A stretch of 64,000 nucleotides of DNA from Septoria linicola (taxonomy: Eukaryota; Ascomycota; Dothideomycetes; Mycosphaerellales; Mycosphaerellaceae): contig CP099427.1 in assembly GCA_024114885.1 (NCBI GenBank), positions 1,240,001 through 1,304,000 on the forward strand, read 5' to 3'. The position numbers and the translations under genes were made by a program. Under the pieces are notes generated by a model. That model was not told where the DNA came from, did no database searches, and worked only from the letters and a program-made list of their open reading frames with translations. Below, in pieces: positions 11,618-23,779 of this stretch (position 1 is the first letter of the stretch; the number at the start of each line of letters is the position of its first letter).

Positions 11618-12769
11618 TTACAGATCCTCGATGGGATCGAGCTGGAAGACCTCCTCTTCGTCGTCACCGAGAAGAGCGTCCAAAGCGGCACTTGGTGCCG
11701 GAAGACCCACATCGGCATCATCCTCATCCTCGATATCCATTGCTCCCAGCTTGAGAAGATTGTCGAGTGTGCTCGGCTTTGGCTCCTCTTTCTTCACTGG
11801 TGGCGGACGTGCATGGATGCTAGAGAGTGGTGGACGGGTCGAAGCGGACACGGATCTGCCCTTGGAGTAACCGATCGTGCTGTTTGACGCCGCCTTCGCT
11901 GCTGCAAATCGTGGATTGCCAGCGGCAGGCGCAGGCTTGCGTCCAGCGGGCACGGTAGACCCAGCTAGACGAGCCCTTGTCATGGCTGTAGGTGCTGCGA
12001 AGCTCGGAACTGCAGGCTTAGTGGTGGGCCTGCTGCTGAGAGCAGATGCAGCCTTCTGTGCCCGCATCGTGGTGGGTGCTGCCTTGAGAGGGACCTGTGT
12101 ACCAGTTCTGCTTGATGATGCGGGCTTCATTCTCTTCTCTTCCTCCTTCTTTGCCTTCTTCATTTTCTCCTCAAAGTCGCTCAGCTCGCTGTCCTCGTCG
12201 TTGTCTACCTTGCCAGAGTACTCTGACCACCAGCCTCGGGTCAAGTTCTTGCCCTTCAGTACGTCCATGTTCATCGGATATGGTAAGATGTCATCGGGGT
12301 CATTGTTGAGCGGAACTTCACGCGGCGGCATGTACTCGATCTCGCGCTCCTCAGGGTCCGTGTTAAGAACATCGTGGGCAGTATCAAGAGACTCGTGCAC
12401 CTTGATCTTCGAGCGGCGCAGTCGTGGTGAAGTGGCCTTTGCCTTGTCCTCTTCCGGCACTTGCAAGGCTGGAGTCTGCAGTGCTTTGGCATTGGTGGTC
12501 TTGTTGCCTAGCGGAGCTCGAACGCGATTGTTGGCAGGTGTGATGAAAGCATTACGATCGACCTTTCCCTCTTTACCGCCGCCGGTCTTGCCAAAGTCCC
12601 GTTTGGAGTTCTCATCATTCTTGTTGCCTTGAGCGGGAGTCTTGAATGCCGCTTTGTTGGCCGGTGTCTTTGGAGCCAGTCCGCGGACACTCGCATTCAG
12701 CGGTTTCGCAGCGGCGGCTTGCTGGTGAGTGTTGATGGCATTCTCGTCCTGGTTGCGTGTGGCGAACAT
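11618..12769 (-). CDS. cut2: Securin (Cut2/Pds1-like), separase inhibitor
   Basis: Single exon, 383 aa. The first in-frame ATG is at 12769; the longer frame upstream has no ATG. Securin holds separase inactive until the APC/C destroys it at anaphase. Two features match fission yeast Cut2: a canonical destruction box RAPLGNKTTN (residues 84-93, RxxLxxxxN) and a central acidic segment containing IEYMPP (144-149). The N-terminus has repeated KTPA motifs typical of CDK-regulated proteins; the rest is disordered and basic with an acidic C-terminus ending in FQLDPIEDL. No KEN box is visible. Securins diverge strongly, so this rests on motif order rather than overall similarity. It is divergent from the tropomyosin gene across 360 bp. 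Confidence 0.78.
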   Translation of the reverse strand: MFATRNQDENAINTHQQAAAAKPLNASVRGLAPKTPANKAAFKTPAQGNKNDENSKRDFGKTGGGKEGKVDRNAFITPANNRVRAPLGNKTTNAKALQTPALQVPEEDKAKATSPRLRRSKIKVHESLDTAHDVLNTDPEEREIEYMPPREVPLNNDPDDILPYPMNMDVLKGKNLTRGWWSEYSGKVDNDEDSELSDFEEKMKKAKKEEEKRMKPASSSRTGTQVPLKAAPTTMRAQKAASALSSRPTTKPAVPSFAAPTAMTRARLAGSTVPAGRKPAPAAGNPRFAAAKAASNSTIGYSKGRSVSASTRPPLSSIHARPPPVKKEEPKPSTLDNLLKLGAMDIEDEDDADVGLPAPSAALDALLGDDEEEVFQLDPIEDL

Positions 12770-13129
12770 GATGATGGCATCAATACCAGACCATGTTCTA
12801 TATTCTGCGTGTTGGAGTGGAAGTGGAAGCAAGCTGGGAGCGGGAAAGCCGTTGCTGTTTACGTTTGACAACACGCGGGCCAAGTTTTAGGTTTCGGCGG
12901 CGCTTTCCCCCCTGCTCGAAAGCGACCTGAACTGAACCCTGCTGATTCCACCTTCCAGCAAGCGTTGTGCGTGCACTGGACAAGGCAGACACAGCTCTCT
13001 CTCTCTCTCACTTTCCCAACACCATATACTCATACTCTTTCCCCAAAACAACCACTCCTCCTCCTCTTCTTCCAACAAGCAACATCTACCTCGCCTCATC
13101 CTCATCCTCATCCTCCCGCAGAGTCAACC
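12770..13129. promoter_or_regulatory. Divergent promoter, securin (-) / tropomyosin (+)
   Basis: 360 bp shared upstream region. It has a CT repeat at about 12993-13009 and a pyrimidine-rich leader with TCC/CCT repeats before the tropomyosin ATG. An ACGCG core (about 12873) lies near the securin side; this is the core of MBF-type cell-cycle elements, but a single match is weak evidence. Confidence 0.5.
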
Positions 13130-13849
13130 ATGGATCAAATCAAGAAGGTGAGCCATCAGTCCCTTGACCGCTCTGCCTGTCTGGCCCCTCATCCCGATTC
13201 ACCACGCACGCCAAATACTGCACGAGCACGACCACCACTTGTTCCCACAACACAACTAACCATGCCTCTCCCAGCGTATGAGCGCTCTGCGCATCGAGGC
13301 CGACGAGTCCGCCGCCAAGGTTGAAGAGTTGGCCGCAAAGGTCAAGGCTCTTGAGCAGGAGAACCTTCAAAAGGAGCAGGAAATCACATCGCTGCAGCAC
13401 AAGACGTCCATGCTCGAGCAGGAGGTGGAGAAGCTGGAGGGACTGCACAAAGAGGCCAAGACCGCCGCCGACGACTCAGCACAGCATGGCACACAGAACG
13501 AGGCCCTGACGAGGAAGCTGCAACTGCTCGAGGAGGAGGCCGAGGCCAACGACAAGCAGCTCAGAGAGACCAACGAGAAGTACGTAATACAGTCGACGCC
13601 CCTCTTGTGGTGGGACGAGTGGACGGCTGGGTTCGGGGAGACCTGTCCATGAGACGAGAACGATTGCTGACGTGAGACAAAAACAGGCTCCGCCAAACAG
13701 ATGTCAAGGCCGGTCACTACGAGCGAAAGGTCCAGGCTCTCGAGGCCAACAACAGCCAGTGGGAGACCAAGTACGAGGAAATGGCAAAGAAATATGCAGA
13801 CACCAAGAAGGAGCTCGACGACTTTGTTGCTGAAATTGGCAACATCTAG
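13130..13849 (+). CDS. TPM1: Tropomyosin
   Basis: Three exons: 13130-13147 (18 nt, encoding MDQIKK), 13275-13579 and 13687-13849. The product is exactly 161 aa, the usual length of ascomycete tropomyosin. It is an uninterrupted heptad coiled coil with the family block LEQENLQKEQEITSLQHK near residues 34-51 and a C-terminus ending in FVAEIGNI. The dimer polymerises along F-actin and stabilises actin cables and the cytokinetic ring. The very short first exon is supported by the exact junction K|RMSAL and by the MDxIKxRM start common to the family. No sign of damage. Confidence 0.95.
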
Positions 13850-14813
13850 ACGTGCGCACTTTGAGCAGACGTTGCAATCGTGGAGGGATACTGTGCAGTG
13901 CAGCATCGGAAAAGTCCTCGCAATCACTCTCGACGGGAGAGCAGAACTGGTGATGTAGTCAACGAGCAGTGAGCAGAAGCATGAGAGGAAGCATAGCGGA
14001 CTGCGGAACCGCTGGACTCTCCCTCGATGTATCTGGCTGCCTGATAGATGGTTCGAAGATGATGCGAGGCTAGATGTGCGCCTGCAGCAGATACCCCCGA
14101 ATGTTCTACACCATTTCAATCGTTCGTCACCTGTTCTGAGCGATTACATCCCATGTCTCACTGCTCATCTCTCGAGAACTTGAGCTATGCTGCCATCCCC
14201 ACCCACACCTTCTAGAACATCATCATATCTAACAATCGACGCAGTCCAATGTCACGTCACGCTGTCGCCCCCACAAGAGATACAGCTCTTAGACCAGCAG
14301 ACACACGCACACACAAACTTCTGGCATCATCACATTCAGTGACTGAAGCATGTTACCCAAGTCGATAAGACTTTCGGTTCTCTCGATAACGCTTCACAGG
14401 TCCCAGCAGAGAGCCATGTACTGATCAGACGCTCATCTATTCTGTCTAGCTCAATCGACTGGCTAGTACCTGCTATAGCACAGATGATGACAGTCATTGT
14501 TCAGCCACGTAGTTCTCCTATGCCCCCTGCGCTTTACTTCTCTGACATGGCATATTTCTTAGCTCACGAGCACCCCGACCTGCGAGACGTGGTGCGGATT
14601 CTGCAGCACAGACGGACAGACTCATGATCAAACAGAACAGGTATTCATTCACATACTTGCTTACCCGTATAGAACCATATGTGTACGAGGCTGAAGAAAT
14701 GGGTGGTATCATAAAAATCAGTTCATCAATTCACCCTGTAATCGGCTGACCGTCGCAACAGTCATCGACCTCCCCTCTCTCAATGTTGCAGGATCACAAG
14801 ACACGCCATTTCT
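13850..14813. other. Convergent spacer, tropomyosin / pyruvate carboxylase
   Basis: Two 3' UTRs facing each other. No repeat, RNA gene or coding frame with family features was seen. Confidence 0.4.
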
Positions 14814-17800
14814 CTACGCCTTTGCAATCTTGCAAATAAGATCCTGCGAATCAACCGAGTCGCCCTCCTTGACACTGAGGTCTTCAATCTTACCCGAATG
14901 CGGCGAGCTGATGACCATTTCCTGCAATTCTCGTCAGTACAAAATCCAAGTAACATCACGCAAAGTTCCTTGTGCAAACTCACCATCTTCATAGCCGACA
15001 AAATGGCAATTGGATCACCCTTCTTAATCTCACCGCCATCCTTGACGCGGATCTCCACGACCATACCGCTCATTGGCGCACCGACTTGGCTGCTGTCGCC
15101 AGTGTCGGCCTTGACGCGGGCTGTGTTCTCCACAGCGGCGTGCTTGTCTTGTACAGTGACTTGTCGCATCTCACCGTTGACCTCGAAGAAGACTTCACGC
15201 TGACCAGTCTGATCGCTGAGAGGTCCTGTGGCCAACAGCTTGAGGATAAGCACCTTACCCTTCTCGAGCTCAACGTGGAACTCCTCGCCAATTTCTGGCT
15301 TGTTGAGGAAGTATCTCGTTGGCAGGACGGAAAGGTCGCCGAATGAGGATGTCCACTTCTTGTACTCCTCAAACACCTTGGCGTACATGACGTAGCTGGC
15401 CACATCGGTCTCTGAGCAACCTCCATACTTCTCCTTCAACGTCTCACGGACCTTGTCGAAGTTGATGGGGTCGAGGTAGAGACCTGGTCGCTTGTCCATC
15501 TTTCTGCGGTCACGCAGTGCCTTGGACCGGAGAGGCTCCGGGAAGCCGCCGTATGGCTGGCCCATCAGACCCTCGAAGAACTCGAGAACTGAAGATGGGA
15601 AGTCGAGCTCCTCTGCCTTCTCGTGTACATCATCGTAGCTCAATTGGTTGGCGACCATGAATTGTGCGAGATCGCCGACCACCTTCGAGGTTGGCGTGAC
15701 CTTAACAATGTCACCAAGGATGTCGTTGGCTTGCTCATAAGCCTTCTTCGTCTGAGCCCACTGCTTGCCGAGACCCTGCTGCGACGCCTGGAAGATCAAA
15801 TTGGTGAGTTGTCCTCCTGGGATCTCGTGCTCGTAAACTTCTGGATCCGGCCCAGTCAGCCAAGCCTCGAAGGGAGAGTAGAGCATGCGAATCTGGGCCC
15901 AGTACGTGTCGATCGCGCGTAGGTGTACAGGGTTGAGTCCGGACTCGAATTCGCTGCCTTCCAGAGACGCGACAAGCGCACCAATGCTTGGCTGGGAAGT
16001 GGTACCAGACATAGCGTCAGTGGCAGCATCAACGGCATCAGCGCCAGCCTGGGCACATGCCACCATGGACGCGACACCGGTACCAGCCGAATCGTGGGTG
16101 TGCACGTGGATTGGCAGATCTGGGTACTTCTTACGAATGCTGCCGATGAGCAGAGTGGCCGCCTTCGGCTTCAGGACACCTGCCATGTCCTTGATGCCCA
16201 AAATATGAGCCCCCATCTCCACGATCTTGTCGACACAGCCCATGTAGTACTCGAGGTTGTACTTCTTCTCTGGGTTCAGCATGTCACCTGCGCGTGTTAG
16301 TATGTTCCAAAATCTGTTGTCGCGCATCAGACTCACCTGAGTAGCACACAGTGCCCTCAGCAACACCGCCAGCCTTAAGGACGGCCTTGACACCGACTTC
16401 CAGCTGGTTCATGTCGTTGAGTGCATCGAATACACGGAAGATATCCATGCCGTTCTTCTTGGCCTGCTCACAGAAGTGGTAGATGGCGTTGTCTGGGAGA
16501 GACGAGTATGCAACACCATTGGCGCCACGCAGCAGCATCTGGAAAGGAATGTTTGGTACAGCCTTTCGCATCTTCCTGAGGCGGTCCCATGGGTCCTCGT
16601 ACAGGAAGCGCATGGCCACGTCGAAGGTAGCACCGCCCCAGCATTCCAGAGCCCAAGCATTGCTCAGAGCGTAGCTGGTCTCCTTTGCGATATTGAGCAG
16701 ATCAATGGTTCGCATTCTCGTGGCGAGTAGAGACTGGTGGGCATCACGCCATGTGGTATCCATGATCAAGCAGCCCTTGTTCTTTCTGACCGCCTTTGCG
16801 AAGGCCCCTGGGCCTTGCTCTGCAATGATTTTTCTCCAGCCCTTCTGGCATGGCCCGTCGAGCTCAAGTGGCTTGCCATTGTCGCCTGCCAAAGTTGGGA
16901 TGATGGCCTCGCCCTTGAACTTCGATTCGCCAATCTGACCAATGACCTGTGGCCCGTTGACAATGAGTTCTCCAAGGTAGCTCAGCAGCTTCTGTGCACG
17001 GTTCTGGCTGCCGATGAGGTTGAACAGCTCTGGAGTGTCGTCGATGAAAGTTGTCCAGCAGTTTCCGTCGATGAAGGTAGGGTGTGTGAGGAGCGAGGCG
17101 AGGAAGGGAATGTTGGTCTTCAGCCCACGGATCCGGAACTCGACCAATGCACGGAGAACCTTTCTGCGGGCAATCTCGTAGGTCGAGCCGTGACACGTGC
17201 ACTTGACCAACATGGAGTCGTAGTATGGAGTGATGACAGCTCCGGAGAAGCCGTTTCCACCATCAAGTCTACACTTTGAGTCAGCATGCACAGTATTCTG
17301 CTCTGATTTCGGAGTCTTTACCTCACTCCATTCCCGCCAGCACTTCGACTATGGGAGTATTAGCAGAGGCCATGATTGTGCTTGTCAAAGTTCGCTACTT
17401 ACTAGACCTCAATCTTTCCAGTATCCGGGCTGAAACCCTGCGAGGGATCCTCAGTCGTGATACGGCATTGAATGGCAAATCCTCTCGTCGAGATTCTATC
17501 CTGTGTGAGTCCGAGTTGCTCAAGCGATGCACCTGCTGCGATCTGGATCTGAGCAGCCACAATATCAATGCCGGTGATTTCTTCCGTGATCGTGTGCTCG
17601 ACCTGAATACGAGGGTTGATTTCGATAAAGTAGTGGCGGTTTTCCTGGTCGACCAAGAACTCGGCAGTACCAGCATTGCGATAGTTGGCCGATTTGGCGA
17701 GCCTGACAGCGTCGTTCAAGATAGCATCGCGGGTTTCCTGTGGGAGATCCTTAGCCGGAGCCAGCTCAACGACCTTTTGGTGACGACGTTGGACCGAGCA

Positions 17801-18806
17801 GTCACGCTCGTAAAGGTGGACGACATTGCCGTAGTTGTCTCCAAGCAGTTGGACCTCAATGTGCTTTGGTCGGTAAAGGAAGCGTTCAATGAACACTGTG
17901 CCGTTGCCGAAAGCGGACTTGGCTTCCGAGGTAGCACGCTCGAAGGAGTCCTTGAGATCCTCTTGCTTCCAGACAACACGCATACCACGGCCACCACCTC
18001 CGAAAGCTGCCTTGATGATAATTGGGAAGCCGTATTCGTCCGTGAATTCTTTCGCAGCCTCGAATTGGGCCACGGGACCTGGTGTGCCGGGTACAGTCGG
18101 AACTTCCGCCTTTGCTGCGAGGTTTCGTGCGGAGACCTTGTCTCCGAGGTCATTAATGGTCTTGGGCTCAGGACCAACCCAGATGATGCCAGCAGCCTCG
18201 ACGGCCTTTGCGAATTCGTAGTTCTCACTCAGGAAACCATAACCTGGGTGAATCTAAAGCACTAGTCAGCCGGAACGCAAGTACAGCATAGCTGAAGCCA
18301 TTTGAGCGTTGTCACGAGTGACAACTCTGCTGCTTCACGCAAGTCCTGAACAGTCCAACTACAGCTAGTAGGCTTGAGCGTGTAGCTCGGACGCACGGAG
18401 GTGTCTTGTGCAGCAGTGAGCGAGCCAGGTCCTTACGTACCATGTTGACTCCATGCTCTTTGGCGATCTTGATGATCGCGTCGCCTGCCAGGTATGCTCC
18501 CACAGGAGTGAACTCTCCACGCTTGCCAATCACGTATGCCTCGTCGGCCTTTTGCCTGTGCATCGACAGTCGATCCTCGTGACTGTAGACTGCTACCGTT
18601 TGGAGGGACAGTTCGTGTGCGGTACGGAAAATACGGATAGGGATTTCTCCTCTGTTGGCGACCAATATCTTGTTCAGCTGCATGATCGAGGAATTGGCTC
18701 TTAGCCGTTGGTGGACAGTGTTCTTCTCATGGTGAGTCTCTCCATGGGGATCTTGCGTGCCGTAGTCTCCATCGTCAATCGCAGACTCGTTCTTTGGATC
18801 AGACAT
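14814..18806 (-). CDS. PYC1: Pyruvate carboxylase (biotin-dependent)
   Basis: Six exons (minus strand order): 18806-18441, 18253-17403, 17348-17322 (27 nt), 17268-16337, 16287-14984 and 14921-14814; 1195 aa, matching the usual fungal length. It converts pyruvate, bicarbonate and ATP to oxaloacetate. Domains: biotin carboxylase ([15 protein letters not shown] near residue 40; [24 protein letters not shown] loop; [11 protein letters not shown]), carboxyltransferase ([18 protein letters not shown], metal site [11 protein letters not shown]), and a C-terminal biotin carrier with AMKM, biotinyl Lys at about 1159. The last intron splits just after AMKM. The tiny third exon encodes RSAGGNGV, which the family requires. 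The N-terminus is acidic with no mitochondrial leader, as expected for the cytosolic fungal enzyme. Confidence 0.97.
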
Positions 18807-20558
18807 AATGGGCGATTTGTTGTCTGTCCAAAGTATAGAGGAAAGTGCGAGGCTCTGCAACTGCTTAAAGATAGCAGAAGGAAGGCCCGCAAGTTGATTG
18901 TTTGGTGAAAATGAAGGGCCGGCTTCTTGGGAGAGACCGCCTGGAGCTTCGAGCTTGGGGTTTCGAGCTACGGGTGGGGGCTAAGCTCGATGACACAGTT
19001 GCCGCGACGGCGTTTTGCTTGTGAATCGTTGGCTGGATAGGACAGTCTCAATTGGCACAGCAATCCCTCTCCAGAATGCCTTCGCTTTGCTGTTTCTTTT
19101 GTAATTCATCGAAGGAAGCAATGGCAGACGAGACTTTACAGGAATATGTAGACAAGAACTCGTCCTTCCCAAGAGGCTGGCGACTGGCGAACTTTGTCCA
19201 CCCCGCCCTCGGGAACACGACGAGCAGAAGCACGGATGTATTCGTCTTTGTCCCAATTTGTGACTGGCCGATAAGGCTGGCTGCTAATCCCGGCGTCCTT
19301 CAGGCACCTTGTCAGTTTCGCGGACGCGTTTCTATCGTGTCAACCGGTCGTCGTGCTCTGGAAATATTATTTTGCGGCAGGCGAGGTGATTTTAGCCAAT
19401 GGAGAAACCTGGCTCTCAAAGCAGTCGCAAGAAAATGAGGCGTCGGCCGGGACTTGCTTTCCCAAAGTCGTTGTTACCTTGGAAACAACTCCTCACACCA
19501 ACGACTTGCTTTTGGGCTTGGCTCGTCGCGGTGAGACTCGGAGCCAAGTGCTGTGTGATCGAATAAGCCGATACCTTGTGTTGCTTTTGGGTAGAGATGA
19601 ACAGGCAGCGGATGCGTGTTCCGCTGACCGCCGCAGCACAATGCAGGTACAGAAGCCAAGACTGCCACACAACTGATGACACGACATGTGCCTCACTTCC
19701 AGAAGAATGAAGTATGCGGGACACGTGCTGCTCACACTCCTCACAAAACCTGATCACCTTGCTCCACCTCACTAGCTGTGACTCTTCATCAGGTTTCACA
19801 GGACTCGGCGTATACGAGCTTCGACGCCCACACAGATCGTGCCATGCGTGTGTGAGTCTTGAGAGCGAGGCCGCGGTGTAGGACCGCAGAGCGTCCGAAT
19901 GCGGTATATGGAGCTGCTTTTTGTCTGGCGCGAGCGCTATCGCTTGGCTTGCTCCATAATGGTCGACGTCAGTCACGCCCATAGTCTGCGATAGTCGTCT
20001 CAACACTCCAAATCTATCTCAACGCGATAGCGCAGCAGAAGCAAGAATTGTTCGACAGAAGTCCACATACGTGACAGCCAAGGCGAAGGTGTGGGTGCTG
20101 TCACTGCAACAAGAGCATTGGCGTTTGACATCAATCGTCACAAACGCGCATCGTCAGACACAGTCAGACGCTTGTTCATAGCGCGTTGTGCAAGCATATC
20201 CGGGCATATCCAGCTGTCCATTGGCAGCACTTTCGCAAACCTTGTCCCGACTTCAGTCGTTGCACAACACATGTCGTTAATGAGCGTCCATGATGATCAC
20301 AAACACTGTTCTCCTCCCTTTCCTGCCTGTGTTGCGGACTCGAGAAGACCGTCGATGCTGAGACCGCTTTGCCGGATTGACGTTTCAGTCTTGTCTATTA
20401 GTCTGCTCCTACTAAGGAGTCTCTATCTTGTCTGTCGTTATACGTGAGTCGAGTGCTAATGCCTTCCACACTGCTGTTCGCTTCGCTATGCATGCAATCA
20501 GGGTATCCTTCGCTCAATAAAAGTACAAGCACGATCAGTCCTTGATCCGATCCAACAT
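18807..20558. other. Intergenic, 1.75 kb: PYC promoter and 3' side of the second DHA2 gene
   Basis: The part next to 18807 is the pyruvate carboxylase leader. Frames at 19416-20006 (-) and 20091-20447 (+) lack ATG-supported family features, intron signals or plausible composition. Nothing else was identified. Confidence 0.4.
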
Positions 20559-22478
20559 TTATGCTGCGGCCATTTCAAGCTTCTTGCCTTTCACGCTCTT
20601 CCACTCGAAGAAGATGGATCCGAAGATGGACACTGACGCTGCCGCTACCGCGACGTAAAATGTGCTCATAATGGCTGAGAGGATAGAGTTAGCCAAGCTA
20701 GCGTATCGTGGGGAGTGTATTACTTACCATCGTTGTAGGCGAGCTTCACGCCAGACTGGAACTCAGCAGGAATGACACTGGCCAATTCTGTAGCACCAGT
20801 GTTCTGCACGATCGCTGGATTGAGCGTCGGGACGACGCTTTGGAGGTTTTTAAGAAGCTGATTGGTGAAAACATTCTGTGCCACCGAGATGAAAAGAGCA
20901 CCTCCCAAGGTCTGTGAGAACATCACTGTCGCGGTTCCGATGGGGATATCAGCAGCAGGTAAGACAGCCTGCACGGCGATCAGAGTCTGCTGCATACCCA
21001 TTCCGACGCCTGCACCGAACAGGACTTGGTATCCAATCCATTCGGGACTTCCGGAGGAGGGTGTCAAAGTCGTCAGCATGCCGGCGCCGATCGCCATGAG
21101 GACACTGCTTGCGATTACAAACGGGGTATAATAGCCAATGATGGTGATAATGCCGCCGGCAATTAGCGATACGATGACCAAACCTAAGATCATCGGGATG
21201 TTGCGAATACCACTCTGGGTAGCGCTGACACCTTTGATGGCCTGGAACCAGATGGGAAGGTAGTAGATGAAGATGAAGAAGGCAGCACCAAGCGTTGCCC
21301 CAAACTTTTTGGAATGTCAGCAAGAAATCAATGTGAAGGCTTGATTCAGGCCGAGATAGACTTACCCATGCTGCGGAGCCGACTGTGCGCTGCTTGATGA
21401 CACGCAATGGTACTGTGGCATTGTCACCCTTCCAGTATTGGATGCCTCCCCAGGCGATGGCGAGGACACCAAACACCACGAAAAGACCAATGATGCGCCC
21501 ATCAGACCAGGGATATTTGCTTCCACCCCACTGCAGCGCCAACAGTAGGCAGACAATCATTGGCAAGAAGAGAAGGGTGCCGTAGATATCGAACTGCTCC
21601 AGCTTCTCCTTGAAGCCACCAGTGCCTAGCGACTTGGCGCGTGTCGTGGGGTGGTAGAAGAAGTAAATGAAGATCAAGGTGACTGCGCCGATTGGAAGGT
21701 TGATGTAGAAGCACCATCGCCAAGAGACGTGGTCAGTGAAGGCACCTCCCATGAGTGGACCAGCGACACTGGCAAGACCGTACATGGCCCCAATGAGACC
21801 AGTGTACATAGGACGCTTCGACAAGGGCACAGTATTGGCGACAATCAAGATGGCACCAGAGAAGATTCCAGCAGATCCAACGCCTGCCACTGCACGGCCG
21901 ATGATGAGAGCCTCCGAGTTAGGTGCAGCACCACAAACAGCAGATCCAATCTCGAAAATGACGAGCGCGATCATGTAGACCCACTTGATCGAGTAGAAAG
22001 TGTAAAGCTTTCCGAAAGACAATTGGAACGCGCAGGTGGTAAGCAGATAACTAGACCCATACCACCCGACATCGTCAATGGCTCTGAATTGATCCGTGAT
22101 CTTTGGAATAGCTGTGGAGATGATTGTGTTGTCGAGCGCCATGCAGAACACCGAGAGCATGAGGGCCAGAGTAATCAAGGTGAGTTTCATGCCAGAAGGA
22201 TATTCCACTTCGGCATCGGCCTCGATGCCCTCAATTTTCTTCTCGAGAGCGGTCTCATTGGTGGCGACCTTAGGGTTGCCTGCTGAGTCTGTCGTGTCGG
22301 TCGAGAGTTGTCGAGCTCCAGAGGATGTGACGCCGATATCAGTTTCTGTCTTCTCCGGGATGTTCGACTGCCGCTTCTCAGAGTCGTCGTCCTTGTGTAG
22401 TGAAGGTTGACTACTGGCGTGTGAAGCTGGGGTCGGTAGCTCGGCCGATGAGGCTTTGGACTTCTTGAAGAACTGCAT
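20559..22478 (-). CDS. MFS transporter, DHA2 (14-TM drug:H+ antiporter) family
   Basis: Three exons: 22478-21366, 21304-20728 and 20674-20559; 601 aa. The start at 22478 (MQFFKKSK) is the first ATG of the frame. A disordered Ser/Thr-rich N-terminus of about 95 residues precedes 14 hydrophobic segments. DHA2 marks are [13 protein letters not shown] (TM1), [48 protein letters not shown] and the amphipathic C-terminal [10 protein letters not shown]. This is the subgroup of fungal efflux pumps related to toxin and azole exporters. It is only loosely similar to the DHA2 gene at 899-2516 and is not a recent duplicate. Substrate unknown; no metabolite cluster is adjacent. Confidence 0.93.
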
Positions 22479-23779
22479 CCTGGCTAAGTCTGATGAATTC
22501 GAGGTGGCAAGGATGATCTCTGATGAAGTGGACAGCCACTTATGTTCAGAATCCTGAGGTGCTTCCCTCCTGGCTTTGACGCTGACAAAACTAAAGGGTG
22601 AACGGAGCAAGAAACCGCACGGAGACGGAGAGATTGTTCAAAGATTGTCGCGATAGGCAGCGACCAAACGACGAGAGCACACACCGTTACCAGTGTTCGA
22701 GCGAATGCGAGGTCTTTCAAATGCGCCCTTGCGACATCTGCGTCGGCGTCGGCCTAGCTCCAAACCAGACTTCTCAGGCGGCCAAAGCATTCCGGACCGC
22801 CTGCCATTGTTGCACGCGAGATGGCGCATTCGCTCCTACCGTCTCACCTTTCGTACAGCCAAATTTCTCGCAAGTCTTGCGTTGTAGCAGTGGCTCAAAT
22901 CATCTTCACTCATTGCTCCCAGCATTAAACACTATCTCATCGCAGAACAATGTGTTACTGTTGTACCGTGTTCAATCTGTGGAATCTGTCCGTACGAAGA
23001 GGATTCGAAGAGGCGTTCTAGAAAAGGGACCACTTTGGCCTGTGATCGAGAACAACAAACGTGCACGATCGATTTCTGCCGCATAGGCCGCGAGCGAGCT
23101 ATCTGATTGGTTAAATTTACCGGACGCGGTCTTTCATTATGTCCGTTTGCCGTAAAGTCCTACAAGCTCCCCTGTGTCCACTGGCACCTTCGCAAGAAAC
23201 GAGAGTCTATTCGCACTTCATCTGCAATCAGGAGCTCGCATCAAACGCCTGATCCATTTCAGGGCGGCCATCCGTCATGGCATGGTAGGTATGAACGATG
23301 ACGACTATACAAACCAAACAACGCAGCACGAGACAATTTGGATGCCTGTCAATTCAGGATCGAGGATGAGCAACACAGAGCTGTGAGACAGCTGTTCATC
23401 CTGCTGGCTGCCAGTGCTTGCAGCCACACCGGATAAGCCGATACGGAAGCCCTGCGAAGGATCAAGAAGGCCTCCGACTTTTCACGAACGTCAGCAGACC
23501 TGACTACGACAACAATGCCTGCAGACCACCGGGCAAGATACACTAGACAGAAAATCGATTTGTGAATTGCAACTTCGGCTGCTGCACCACGAGCATGTTG
23601 GTCCGTAAGTGGTTCTGCCTCAGTTGCATATTGACAATACGGAACCTTCATGGCAACCAAGACCTCTTGTCATTAGTTCTTGGCGGGCCTCAAAACCTCA
23701 CACGTAAGTAAAAATTGCATCTGACATATCGGTCTTGCGCATCGCCTTTAGGACGTATACGAATGAGCAACATGACGGC
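22479..23779. other. Intergenic, 1.3 kb
   Basis: Contains the DHA2 leader and the upstream region of the F-box-like gene. A plausible intron (gtaagt at 23704, ttag ending at 23751) lies just before the chosen start, so that gene may have an unrecognised first exon here. No other feature was seen. Confidence 0.35.

Noticed and set aside
11877..12632. 251-codon + strand frame
   Set aside because: Antisense shadow of the securin gene.
13367..14119. 250-codon minus-strand frame
   Set aside because: Antisense to tropomyosin, whose coiled-coil repeats give long shadow frames.
17276..18265. 329-codon + strand frame
   Set aside because: Antisense shadow of pyruvate carboxylase exons; no family features.
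19416..20006. 196-codon minus-strand frame
   Set aside because: No recognisable family, no supporting splice signals, composition not coding-like; overlapping + strand frames are equally open.
21651..22286. 211-codon + strand frame
   Set aside because: Antisense of the DHA2 transporter.
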